Assembly (NCBI GenBank): GCA_020047885.1
Contig: JAIFNF010000152.1
Span: 1 to 10,869, forward strand
Direction: 5' to 3'
DNA length: 10,869 nucleotides
Source: Gammaproteobacteria bacterium
GTDB taxonomy: Bacteria; Pseudomonadota; Gammaproteobacteria; Competibacterales; Competibacteraceae
A model generated the notes under the pieces. That model made no database searches and had not been told where the DNA came from. It was given only the letters and a program-made list of their open reading frames with translations. The translations under genes and the position numbers were made by a program. This document shows, in pieces, positions 1 through 6,709 of this stretch (position 1 is its first letter; each line of letters starts with the position of its first letter).

Positions 1-1134
1 GTCAAGCCGGGCGAACTGCTCGATCCTGAGACGCTCAATCGCAATTTGAACATTATTTACGGCATGGGTGAGTTCCAGCAGGTCACCTACTCGCTGGTCG
101 AGGAAGCAGGCAAAACCGGGCTGGTGGTCGAGGCCACGCCGCAGCACATTGGTGCCAATACTCTCAATTTCGGACTCGCCCTCGGTGCCAACATGAAAGG
201 GGATTCCTTGTTTAACCTCAGCGTCGCCTACACTCTGTCCCAACTCAACACCCTGGGTGGCCAATGGCGCAACTTCGTCCAGGTGGGCGACCATATCAAA
301 CTGGAAACCGATTTTTACCAACCGCTCGACGCGGCCCAGGAATACTTCATCAACCCCTACCTCAGCTACCAACGGTACAATCTGGATTTGTTCAACGATT
401 CCAGTGAAGCCAACGCCAGCTTTCAAACCGATCGAGCCAACATCGGCCTGGAAGTGGGGCGCAATCTGGAGCGATGGGGCCGGCTGTCGTTGGGTTTGCG
501 GTATGGTTCTGGCAATAACGATCTCCGCTTCGGCCAAATCTCCACTCACGCGAATTTGATCAACGCAGGCCGCTTCGACGATGGCGGTTATTCAATCCGC
601 TGGACGGCGGACACGCTGGATAACCTCAATTTCCCCACATCGGGGTACTATGGCCACCTGGTTTTCTACGACTCCCTGACCGCACTGGGGGCCAGCAATC
701 CTTTCAGCACGCTCAGCCTGAACGCCGTCAAAACCTACACCTGGGGTCAACAGACGCTCATCCCGCGTGTGATTCTGTCCGGCAGGCTGTCCGGGGATCT
801 GGGCATTCAGGATCGGTTTCTACTGGGGGGATTCTTGAATCTGTCGGGTTACCAGGTGGGCCAAATCTCGGGGCAGTACGCCGCTCTTGGCGAACTGATT
901 TACATGTATCGACTCGATGACGCCTCGGCAGCATTTACCCTCCCCCTTTACGCGGGCGGCTCGCTGGAAGTTGGCGGAGCCTGGGACGAGACCGACGACA
1001 TCACTTTTGATTCGCTGATTCCGGCGGGCAGCCTGTTTCTGGGCGCGGATACGCCCCTGGGGCCGCTTTATCTGGCCGGCGGCCTGGCCAAGGGCGATGC
1101 CTCGTTGTATCTGATGTTAGGCAGGCTATTCTAA
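1..1134 (+). CDS. Patatin-like phospholipase / type Vd autotransporter, C-terminal part (POTRA piece plus outer-membrane barrel), 5' truncated by window edge
   Basis: The frame is open from base 1 (first codon GTC) to TAA at 1132-1134, giving 377 residues with no upstream stop, so the start lies outside the window. Roughly the first 50 residues (…LDPETLNRNLNIIYGMGEFQ…) look like the end of a POTRA module. The rest is a string of amphipathic strands with BamA/Omp85-type signatures: a W-x-x-DTLDN-x-x-FPTSGYYG stretch around 601-650, and LLGGFLNLSGY around 823-852, which corresponds to the loop-6 region. The protein ends LYLMLGRLF, with a terminal Phe as in outer-membrane beta-signals. This layout matches PlpD-like proteins (patatin lipase, POTRA, 16-strand barrel), in which the lipase is carried to the cell surface. 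The patatin domain itself would be upstream and is not seen. A plain Omp85/BamA-like surface antigen is the main alternative. The loop-6 motif reads LSGY, without the Arg usual in BamA (VRGF/Y). Confidence 0.8.
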   Translation, partial: VKPGELLDPETLNRNLNIIYGMGEFQQVTYSLVEEAGKTGLVVEATPQHIGANTLNFGLALGANMKGDSLFNLSVAYTLSQLNTLGGQWRNFVQVGDHIKLETDFYQPLDAAQEYFINPYLSYQRYNLDLFNDSSEANASFQTDRANIGLEVGRNLERWGRLSLGLRYGSGNNDLRFGQISTHANLINAGRFDDGGYSIRWTADTLDNLNFPTSGYYGHLVFYDSLTALGASNPFSTLSLNAVKTYTWGQQTLIPRVILSGRLSGDLGIQDRFLLGGFLNLSGYQVGQISGQYAALGELIYMYRLDDASAAFTLPLYAGGSLEVGGAWDETDDITFDSLIPAGSLFLGADTPLGPLYLAGGLAKGDASLYLMLGRLF

Positions 1135-1225
1135 ACCGCGAACCGCTCGATGATTTGAACGGTGTGTACTCCTGTAATCGGTATTCGGTGCCTTGAGGGA
1201 GACCGGAACAGATTTGGCGTTCAGC

Positions 1226-1254
1226 TTGAGAAAATAGTGCGGCTCTCCTATGGT
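1226..1254 (+). promoter_or_regulatory. Candidate sigma70 promoter for the moxR-DUF5682-VWA operon
   Basis: TTGAGA at 1226-1231 (5/6 to TTGACA) and TATGGT at 1249-1254 (4/6 to TATAAT) are separated by 17 bases, about 50 bases ahead of the ATPase start. It sits in the 170-base gap after the barrel gene, the only gap in this region long enough for a promoter. This is a motif match only. No clear terminator was seen in 1135-1225. Confidence 0.4.
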
Positions 1255-1304
1255 GTGTTTTTGAATTTCTTTCTCCTGCGAGACCGCCGAGGCCGAGAAA
1301 AACT

Positions 1305-2384
1305 ATGAGTCTGGTTCTTCGCCAACACGCCGAAACCCAGTTCGCCCACGAACTGGTGGAACTGCAAAAATCCGACGCCCGACAACGTCCGGCCAACTGG
1401 GCGCTCAGTCCGTGGGCTGTCACGACCTATCTGCTCGGAGGGCAACTCGACAACGGCTTCGAGGTCACGCCCAAGTACATCGGCCACCGCCGATTGATGG
1501 AAATCGCTGTCGCCACGCTGGCCACCGACCGGGCGTTGCTGCTCTATGGTGTGCCCGGAACCGCTAAATCCTGGGTCAGCGAACACCTCGCCGCCGCGAT
1601 TTCCGGCGATTCCACGATGCTGATTCAAGGCACCGCCGGCATGAGCGAGGAGCAGCTCCGCTATGGCTGGAACTACGCCATGCTCTTGGCCAAAGGTCCC
1701 TCGCACGACGCCTTGACGCCGAGTCCGCTGATGCGGGCGATGGAACTGGGCAAAATCGCCCGGGTGGAAGAACTCACCCGGATTCCCAGCGACGTGCAGG
1801 ACACGCTAATCACCATCCTGTCCGAAAAGACCCTGCCGATCCCGGAACTGAACAGCGAAGTCCAAGCCGTGCGCGGGTTCAACGTGATCGCTACCGCCAA
1901 TAACCGCGACAAGGGCGTCAACGAACTGTCCAGCGCTCTGAAACGGCGCTTCAACACGGTCATTCTGCCGCTGCCGGCTACGGAAGATGAGGAAGTCGCC
2001 ATTGTGCAAAAGCGGGTCGGGGAGCTGGGTCGGGCGCTGGAATTGCCCGCCGAACCGCCCGCGCTCAAGGAAATCCGCCGCGTGGTACAGATATTCCGCG
2101 AACTGCGTAGCGGCCTGACTGACGATGGCAAAACCAAGCTCAAATCGCCCACCAGCACCCTCAGTACTGCCGAAGCCATTTCGGTGATGAACAGTGGCTT
2201 GGCGCTGGCCGGGCATTTTGGCGATGGCGCACTCAAAGCCGCTGACCTGGCCAGTGGCCTGCTGGGCGCGGTGGTCAAAGACCCGGTGCAGGACGCTATT
2301 GTTTGGCGGGAATATCTGGAAACGGTGGTGAAGGAGCGTGCCGACTGGCGTGACCTGTATCGGGCTTGCCGCGAGCTGGATTGA
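1305..2384 (+). CDS. MoxR-family AAA+ ATPase, YehL type
   Basis: A 359-residue AAA+ ATPase. Walker A is GVPGTAKS at residues 82-89. The Walker B position reads IARVEELTR (151-159), with Glu155-Glu156 in place of the usual Asp-Glu. Sensor 1 is ATANN (196-200), and the Arg-finger region is ALKRRFN (211-217). The stretch EELTRIPSDVQDTLITILSEK matches the MoxR pattern in which the lid of the Walker B helix reads 'x-R-x-x-x-x-V-Q-x-x-L'. The EELTR variant is, from memory, typical of the YehL branch rather than decay. MoxR ATPases work with VWA partners as chaperones or remodelling factors, as in RavA-ViaA, CbbQ-CbbO and NorQ-NorD. The start ATG has only a weak SD (GAG in CCGAGAAAAACT). The stop TGA abuts the next gene's ATG, which implies translational coupling. 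The family call is firm; the cellular client is unknown. Confidence 0.9.
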   Translation: MSLVLRQHAETQFAHELVELQKSDARQRPANWALSPWAVTTYLLGGQLDNGFEVTPKYIGHRRLMEIAVATLATDRALLLYGVPGTAKSWVSEHLAAAISGDSTMLIQGTAGMSEEQLRYGWNYAMLLAKGPSHDALTPSPLMRAMELGKIARVEELTRIPSDVQDTLITILSEKTLPIPELNSEVQAVRGFNVIATANNRDKGVNELSSALKRRFNTVILPLPATEDEEVAIVQKRVGELGRALELPAEPPALKEIRRVVQIFRELRSGLTDDGKTKLKSPTSTLSTAEAISVMNSGLALAGHFGDGALKAADLASGLLGAVVKDPVQDAIVWREYLETVVKERADWRDLYRACRELD

Positions 2385-4733
2385 ATGGCCGCGTCTACGA
2401 ACCCGGTGCATCTGTTCGGCGTGCGTCACCACGGTCCCGGTTGCGCCCGGAGTCTGGTCAAGGCGCTGGAGGCGTTGCAACCGGATGGTGTGCTGATTGA
2501 AGGGCCGCCCGAAGCCGATGGGTTGCTGGCGCTGGCGGGCGCGGAAGGCATGAAGCCGCCGGTCGCGTTGCTGCTCTATGCCCCCGAAGCGCCGAAATAT
2601 GCGGCGTTCTATCCGTTCGCTGAATTCTCCCCGGAATGGCAGGCGATCCGCTACGCCGTGCGGCAAGGCATTCCCGTGCAGTTCATGGATCTGCCGCAGA
2701 CCCATGCGCTGGCGCTGATGCGGGAGCGGGAGACGGCGCAGAGCACCCCCACCCTAACCCTCCCCCATCAAGGGGGAGGGGATTCAACGCCCAGTCCGAC
2801 TGAGCAAGGGCGAGGGGATTCAACTCCCTCCCCCCTCGCGGGGGAGGGTCGGGGTGGGGGTGAACCCGACCTCCGCCATGACCCGCTCGGCTGGTTGGGA
2901 CAGGCGGCAGGTTACGGCGGCGGTGAGGAGTGGTGGGAACACACAGTCGAACAGCGTCAGGATGGCGAGCACCTGTTCGCGGCGATTGCCGAAGCGCTGA
3001 CCGCGGTGCGGGCAGAAACGCCGCCTTTGACTGATCCCTTCGAGGCACGGCGCGAAATGCTGCGCGAAGCGTTCATGCGCAAAACCATTCGGGCGGCGCA
3101 GAAGCAGGGTCGGGAACGCATTGCCGTGGTCTGCGGGGCTTGGCATGTGCCGGCGCTGACCCAAATGCCGAGCGTCAGCGCCGATAACGATTTGCTGAAA
3201 GGTCTGCCAAAGCTGAAAGTCGAAGCGACCTGGATTCCCTGGACTTACGAGCGGTTAGCCTCTGCCAGTGGTTATCGCGCTGGCATCGATTCCCCGGCCT
3301 GGTATGAACATCTCTGGCGGCAGGGCGGACGAGCCGATCCGGCGATCTGGTTTGCGCGAGTGGCTCGCCTGCTGCGTGAAGCGGAAATGGATTGCTCATC
3401 GGCGCACGTGATCGAATGTGTCCGGCTGTCCGAGGCGCTCGCGGCGGTGCGCGAACGACCCGCGCCGGGTCTGGCGGAAATGCTGGAAGCGGCGCAAACC
3501 GTCCTCACCACTGGCGAAGACGCACCGTTGCGGCTGATCCGCCGTGATTTGCTGGTCGGTCGCCGCTTGGGCGCGATTGCTGAAGGTGCCCCGACCGTGC
3601 CGCTCCAGCGTGATCTGGAACAGCACCAGAAAACGCTGCGCCTCAAAGTGAGCGCCACGCAAGAGAAGCTGGCACTTGATCTGCGCAAAGATAATGATCT
3701 GACCCGCAGTCAGTTCCTGTACCGGTTGCGGTTGTTGCGCATCCCGTGGGGCAAAGTCACCAAGGTGGAACGCGGCAAGACAGGTACATACGGTGAAGCC
3801 TGGGTATTGCAATGGCAACCGGAATTCGCCCTAGCGGTGATTGAAGCCGCGCCTTATGGCAACACGGTTGTAGAAGCCGCTTCAGCGCTGGCCCAACGCA
3901 CGGCGACCGAAGCCACCCATTTGCCCACGCTCACCGATCTGGTCAATCAGTTGTTGCTGGCCGACTTGCCGGATGCGCTGGCGGTCGTAATGCGTGAATT
4001 GGAGAACCGTGCCGCGCTGACCGGCGATGTCCCGCAGTTGATGGCCGCGATTCCGCCCCTGGCGCAGGTTTCCCGCTACAGCGATGTGCGCAAAACTGAC
4101 GCGGCTCAGGTGCTCCATGTCCTCGACGGCCTGGTGATCCGGGTTTGCATCGGTCTAGCCATGGCCTGCCAGGCGCTGGACGATGACGCAGCGGAGAACA
4201 TGGTCGGGCTGATTCGCGCTCTGCACAACGCGATCAAACTCGCGGATCGTCCCGATCATCACGAGGCCTGGCGGAACACGCTCCGACAGGCGGCGGATGC
4301 CTCCGGCGTCCATGACCGGGTGCGGGGCGTCGCGGCTCGTCTCTTACTGGATGACTACAGCGCTGCCGACGATACCGCTGACCGGATGAGCCGCGCCCTG
4401 AGCCGGGGCGTTGCGCCAGAATCCGCGGCAGCCTGGCTGGAAGGTTTCCTCAGCGACGGCGGGGCGATTCTGGTGCATGATAACGGGCTGTTTGGCCTGG
4501 TCGATCAGTGGGTGACCGGCCTGAGCATCGATCACTTCATCCAGGTGTTGCCACTGGTGCGCCGCACGTTCGCCACCTTCCCCGCGCCCGCCCGCCGCCA
4601 GATTGGCGAACGGGTGAAGCGGGAGAGCAGCGATACCGGGCTGGCGGGATTATCGACAGACACTACCGAAGACTGGGATTTGGCTCGCGCCGACGCCTTG
4701 ATTCCGGCGTTAAAGTTGATTTTGGGGAGGTAG
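2385..4733 (+). CDS. DUF5682-like protein (YehM type), third partner of the MoxR-VWA pair
   Basis: A 782-residue protein starting directly at the ATPase stop (TGA|ATG). The N-terminus has HLFGVRHHGPG (residues 9-19) and VLIEGPPEAD (36-45). A later strand reads IAVVCGAWHVPAL (246-258), then WIPWTYERLA (283-292). This order is the signature I associate with DUF5682 and E. coli YehM. It also resembles the TraB/TIKI/EreA-type fold, where an early His motif, a Glu and a late G-x-x-H lie in the active site; His15/16, Glu39 and His254 would be the candidates. The rest (about 320-782) is mostly helical, with no motif I recognise and no signal peptide or membrane segment, so a cytoplasmic location is likely. 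Residues 120-160 (GGG, STPSP and LAGEG runs) come from an inserted DNA repeat; without them the length is about 742, closer to the family's usual size. Function is unproven, and the hydrolase idea is inference. Confidence 0.8.
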   Translation: MAASTNPVHLFGVRHHGPGCARSLVKALEALQPDGVLIEGPPEADGLLALAGAEGMKPPVALLLYAPEAPKYAAFYPFAEFSPEWQAIRYAVRQGIPVQFMDLPQTHALALMRERETAQSTPTLTLPHQGGGDSTPSPTEQGRGDSTPSPLAGEGRGGGEPDLRHDPLGWLGQAAGYGGGEEWWEHTVEQRQDGEHLFAAIAEALTAVRAETPPLTDPFEARREMLREAFMRKTIRAAQKQGRERIAVVCGAWHVPALTQMPSVSADNDLLKGLPKLKVEATWIPWTYERLASASGYRAGIDSPAWYEHLWRQGGRADPAIWFARVARLLREAEMDCSSAHVIECVRLSEALAAVRERPAPGLAEMLEAAQTVLTTGEDAPLRLIRRDLLVGRRLGAIAEGAPTVPLQRDLEQHQKTLRLKVSATQEKLALDLRKDNDLTRSQFLYRLRLLRIPWGKVTKVERGKTGTYGEAWVLQWQPEFALAVIEAAPYGNTVVEAASALAQRTATEATHLPTLTDLVNQLLLADLPDALAVVMRELENRAALTGDVPQLMAAIPPLAQVSRYSDVRKTDAAQVLHVLDGLVIRVCIGLAMACQALDDDAAENMVGLIRALHNAIKLADRPDHHEAWRNTLRQAADASGVHDRVRGVAARLLLDDYSAADDTADRMSRALSRGVAPESAAAWLEGFLSDGGAILVHDNGLFGLVDQWVTGLSIDHFIQVLPLVRRTFATFPAPARRQIGERVKRESSDTGLAGLSTDTTEDWDLARADALIPALKLILGR
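2744..2862. repeat. REP-like palindromic repeat element inserted in frame within the DUF5682 gene
   Basis: The outer arms 2744-2765 and 2841-2862 are inverted repeats that match at 20 of 22 positions. Inside are two hairpins with the same perfect 9-bp stem, CCCTCCCCC / GGGGGAGGG. The first uses 2758-2766 and 2772-2780 with a 5-base loop; the second uses 2826-2834 and 2840-2848 with a 5-base loop. A 13-base direct repeat, GAGGGGATTCAAC, occurs at 2776-2788 and 2812-2824, 36 bases apart and so in phase. The composition is almost pure G/C runs, unlike the flanking gene. Sequences of this kind are common dispersed, normally intergenic, repeats in many proteobacterial genomes and often give spurious peptides such as PTLTLPREGG. 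Here the reading frame is kept open, adding about 40 residues of low-complexity protein. Confidence 0.8.
4724..4730 (+). promoter_or_regulatory. Strong ribosome binding site that decides the TTG start of the VWA gene
   Basis: GGGGAGG lies inside the last codons of the DUF5682 gene, 7 bases before TTG at 4738. The nearby ATG at 4748 is in another frame, and no in-frame ATG occurs until far into the conserved region, so TTG is the best start. Confidence 0.7.
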
Positions 4734-4737
4734 GGAA

Positions 4738-5961
4738 TTGACCATCAATGCGCCGCATTCCGTAGATGCCCCGGAACGCCTCCGCCGCTGGCGACTGCTG
4801 CTTGGGGGGCATGCCGCCGATGGCACCGGCTGTTCACTGCTCGGGGCAGATCTCGAGATTGACCGGGCGCTGGCATCGCTGTATGACCCCGGCGCGGAAG
4901 GCAGCGATGATTTGACCAAAGACCGCCCACGGAAAGGCGGCTCTGGTGCCTCGCAGCCGGGCGTCGCCCGCTGGCTGGGCGACATTCGCCAGTATTTCCC
5001 CAGCACGGTGGTGCGGGTCATGCAGAAGGACGCGCTGGAACGGCTGCACTTGAACCGGTTGCTCCTGGAGCCGGAGTTGCTGGAAGCGGTCGAGCCGGAT
5101 GTGCATCTGGTGGCGAACCTGCTGGCCTTGCGTGGCGTGATCCCGGCGAAGACCAAAGAGACCGCCCGGTTGGTGGTGCGCAAGGTGGTCGATGAACTGA
5201 TGCGCCGTTTGCAGGAACCGCTGCGTTCGGCGGTATCGGGGGCGTTGAACCGCGCCGAACGCAACCGTCGCCCGCGCTTTGTCGAGATGGACTGGCCGCG
5301 CACCATCCTCGCTAACCTGCGCCATTATCAGCCGGAATATCAAACGATTGTGCCGGAGACGCGCATCGGCTTTGGCCGCAAACGGCAGCGCACCCAGCGG
5401 CAAGTCATCCTCTGCATTGACCAGAGCGGCTCGATGGCGGCGTCCGTAGTCTTTTCCAGCATTTGCGGTGCAGTGATGGCGTCATTGCCGGCGGTGAAAA
5501 CCCATCTGGTGGTGTTTGATACCGCCGTGGTCGATTTGACCGACCACCTGGATGATCCCGTGGAGCTGCTGTTTGGGACGCAACTGGGCGGCGGCACGGA
5601 CATCAGCCGGGCGGTGGGCTACTGCCAAAGTCTCATCCAGGATCCGGCGAATACCATTCTGGTGCTGATTTCCGATCTGTTTGAAGGCGGGGTTGCGGAA
5701 AATCTGCTGCGCCGCGCCAATGATCTCGTACAAAGCGGCGTCCAGTTCATTGCCCTGCTGGCGCTGTCCGACAGCGGGGCGCCCGCTTATGACCGGGACT
5801 TGGCCGCGAAACTCGCGCAGTTGAATGTCCCCAGTTTCGCCTGTACCCCCGATCTGTTTCCCGAGATGATGGCGGCCGCGATTAAGCGGGAAGACATCGC
5901 CCAATGGGCGGCGCAACATGAACTGATGACGGTGCGCCAGTCGAAGGCTATCGGTGATTGA
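4738..5961 (+). CDS. VWA-domain protein, YehP type, partner of the MoxR ATPase
   Basis: A 407-residue protein starting at TTG, 4 bases after the previous stop, with a strong SD. The N-terminal 220 residues are helical and charged, with no signal peptide. The C-terminal half is a von Willebrand A domain with an intact metal-ion-dependent adhesion site: DQSGSM (Asp228, Ser230, Ser232), GGGTDI (Thr287) and ISDLFEGG (Asp313). The arrangement of helical N-terminus plus C-terminal VWA is that of ViaA, CoxE-like and YehP proteins, which pair with MoxR ATPases. There the VWA module binds Mg2+ and serves as adaptor between ATPase and client. Three-gene synteny with the ATPase and the DUF5682 protein supports the YehP assignment. 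It is likely cytoplasmic. The stop TGA overlaps the regulator gene if that begins at GTG 5954. The VWA call is firm; the client is unknown. Confidence 0.9.
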   Translation: MTINAPHSVDAPERLRRWRLLLGGHAADGTGCSLLGADLEIDRALASLYDPGAEGSDDLTKDRPRKGGSGASQPGVARWLGDIRQYFPSTVVRVMQKDALERLHLNRLLLEPELLEAVEPDVHLVANLLALRGVIPAKTKETARLVVRKVVDELMRRLQEPLRSAVSGALNRAERNRRPRFVEMDWPRTILANLRHYQPEYQTIVPETRIGFGRKRQRTQRQVILCIDQSGSMAASVVFSSICGAVMASLPAVKTHLVVFDTAVVDLTDHLDDPVELLFGTQLGGGTDISRAVGYCQSLIQDPANTILVLISDLFEGGVAENLLRRANDLVQSGVQFIALLALSDSGAPAYDRDLAAKLAQLNVPSFACTPDLFPEMMAAAIKREDIAQWAAQHELMTVRQSKAIGD

Positions 5962-6664
5962 CATGGCCATTCCCAGCCCGGCATTAGGCGAAACCAAATG
6001 TCACTACTGCACAACGCGCAATCTCGCGCTGTTCGCGGGACTGGATGAAGGAGATTTGCGTCACGTTCATCCGCCTATTAAGGAAGTGACGCTGGCACAT
6101 CAGGACGCGCTGTACCGCATGAACGAGCGGGGTAGTGCGCTGTTTACCCTGCGCGGCGGGGTGATGAAACTGATGCAATACCTGCCCGATGGTAGCCAGC
6201 GTATCGTGCGCCTACTGCGGGACAGTGATGTACTGGGTCTGGAGGCGCTGGTTGGCCAGCCGTATCAGCATGATGCCATTGCGCTGACCGATTGCATGAT
6301 TTGTGTGATTCCAGTCGAGGTCGTCGACCAATTGGGTCGTGAGCAGCCACGCCTGTACCGGGAACTGATGACGCGCTGGCAGCAGGCGCTGAGCGAGGCC
6401 GATGGGTGGTTGACCGAGTTTACGACGGGTACAGCCCGCCAGCGGGTAGCGCGGTTGCTGCTGCGGCTGGCCTGTCCCGAAGGGGGCAATCACCTGCCGC
6501 TGTTTGGCCGTGAGGATATTGGCGCGATGGTCGGACTGACCACGGAAACCGTCAGCCGCACCATCGCTGAATTACGGCGACAGGGGTTGCTGCGTGATCG
6601 CGGTGCTAACGTCCATGAATGTAACCGCGAGCTGTTGCGGCGCATTGCGGATGGTGAGGAATGA
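5954..6664 (+). CDS. Crp/Fnr-family transcriptional regulator, FNR-like
   Basis: A 236-residue regulator if started at GTG 5954, or 233 if at ATG 5963. GTG has a weak SD (AAGG, 6 bases upstream) and gives an 8-base overlap with the VWA gene. Residues 25-125 form a cyclic-nucleotide-binding-like beta-roll (LRGGVMKLMQYLPDGSQRIVRLL). Residues 134-156 form the dimer helix. Residues 185-215 form a winged helix-turn-helix, with recognition helix LTTETVSRTIAELRRQGLL. The E-x-x-S-R pattern (Glu198, Ser201, Arg202) is that of FNR, which predicts a TTGAT-N4-ATCAA-type target. N-terminal CHYC (Cys16, Cys19) matches FNR Cys20/Cys23, and Cys117 in MICVIP matches Cys122, but the third N-terminal Cys is Ala25; an extra Cys114 is present. 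An Fe-S or other redox sensor is possible but not shown. It may regulate the operon it closes or act elsewhere. Confidence 0.9.
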   Translation: MIDMAIPSPALGETKCHYCTTRNLALFAGLDEGDLRHVHPPIKEVTLAHQDALYRMNERGSALFTLRGGVMKLMQYLPDGSQRIVRLLRDSDVLGLEALVGQPYQHDAIALTDCMICVIPVEVVDQLGREQPRLYRELMTRWQQALSEADGWLTEFTTGTARQRVARLLLRLACPEGGNHLPLFGREDIGAMVGLTTETVSRTIAELRRQGLLRDRGANVHECNRELLRRIADGEE

Positions 6665-6709
6665 TTCGGGAACACCATCGCTGACGTTTTTGGTGATGAT
6701 CGGGAGTGG

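Noticed and set aside
46..1134. Gene start at TTG 46 for the barrel protein
   Set aside because: The same frame is open from base 1 and the residues before 46 continue the POTRA-like sequence, so this is a window-edge truncation.
1673..2705. Long minus-strand frames opposite the ATPase gene
   Set aside because: GC-rich antisense shadows with low-complexity, Arg/Gln/Ser-rich products and no recognisable domain.
2683..3164. Two minus-strand reading frames across the repeat element, with PTLPREGGG-like peptides
   Set aside because: They exist only because the repeat lacks stops in several frames; the plus-strand gene has conserved domains on both sides.
5482..5997. Minus-strand frame opposite the VWA domain
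   Set aside because: It lies opposite conserved MIDAS-coding sequence and has no domain of its own.
6665..6709. Bidirectional terminator between the convergent genes
   Set aside because: Only a 5-bp CACCA/TGGTG pairing with a long loop could be found, with no supporting G/C-rich stem.
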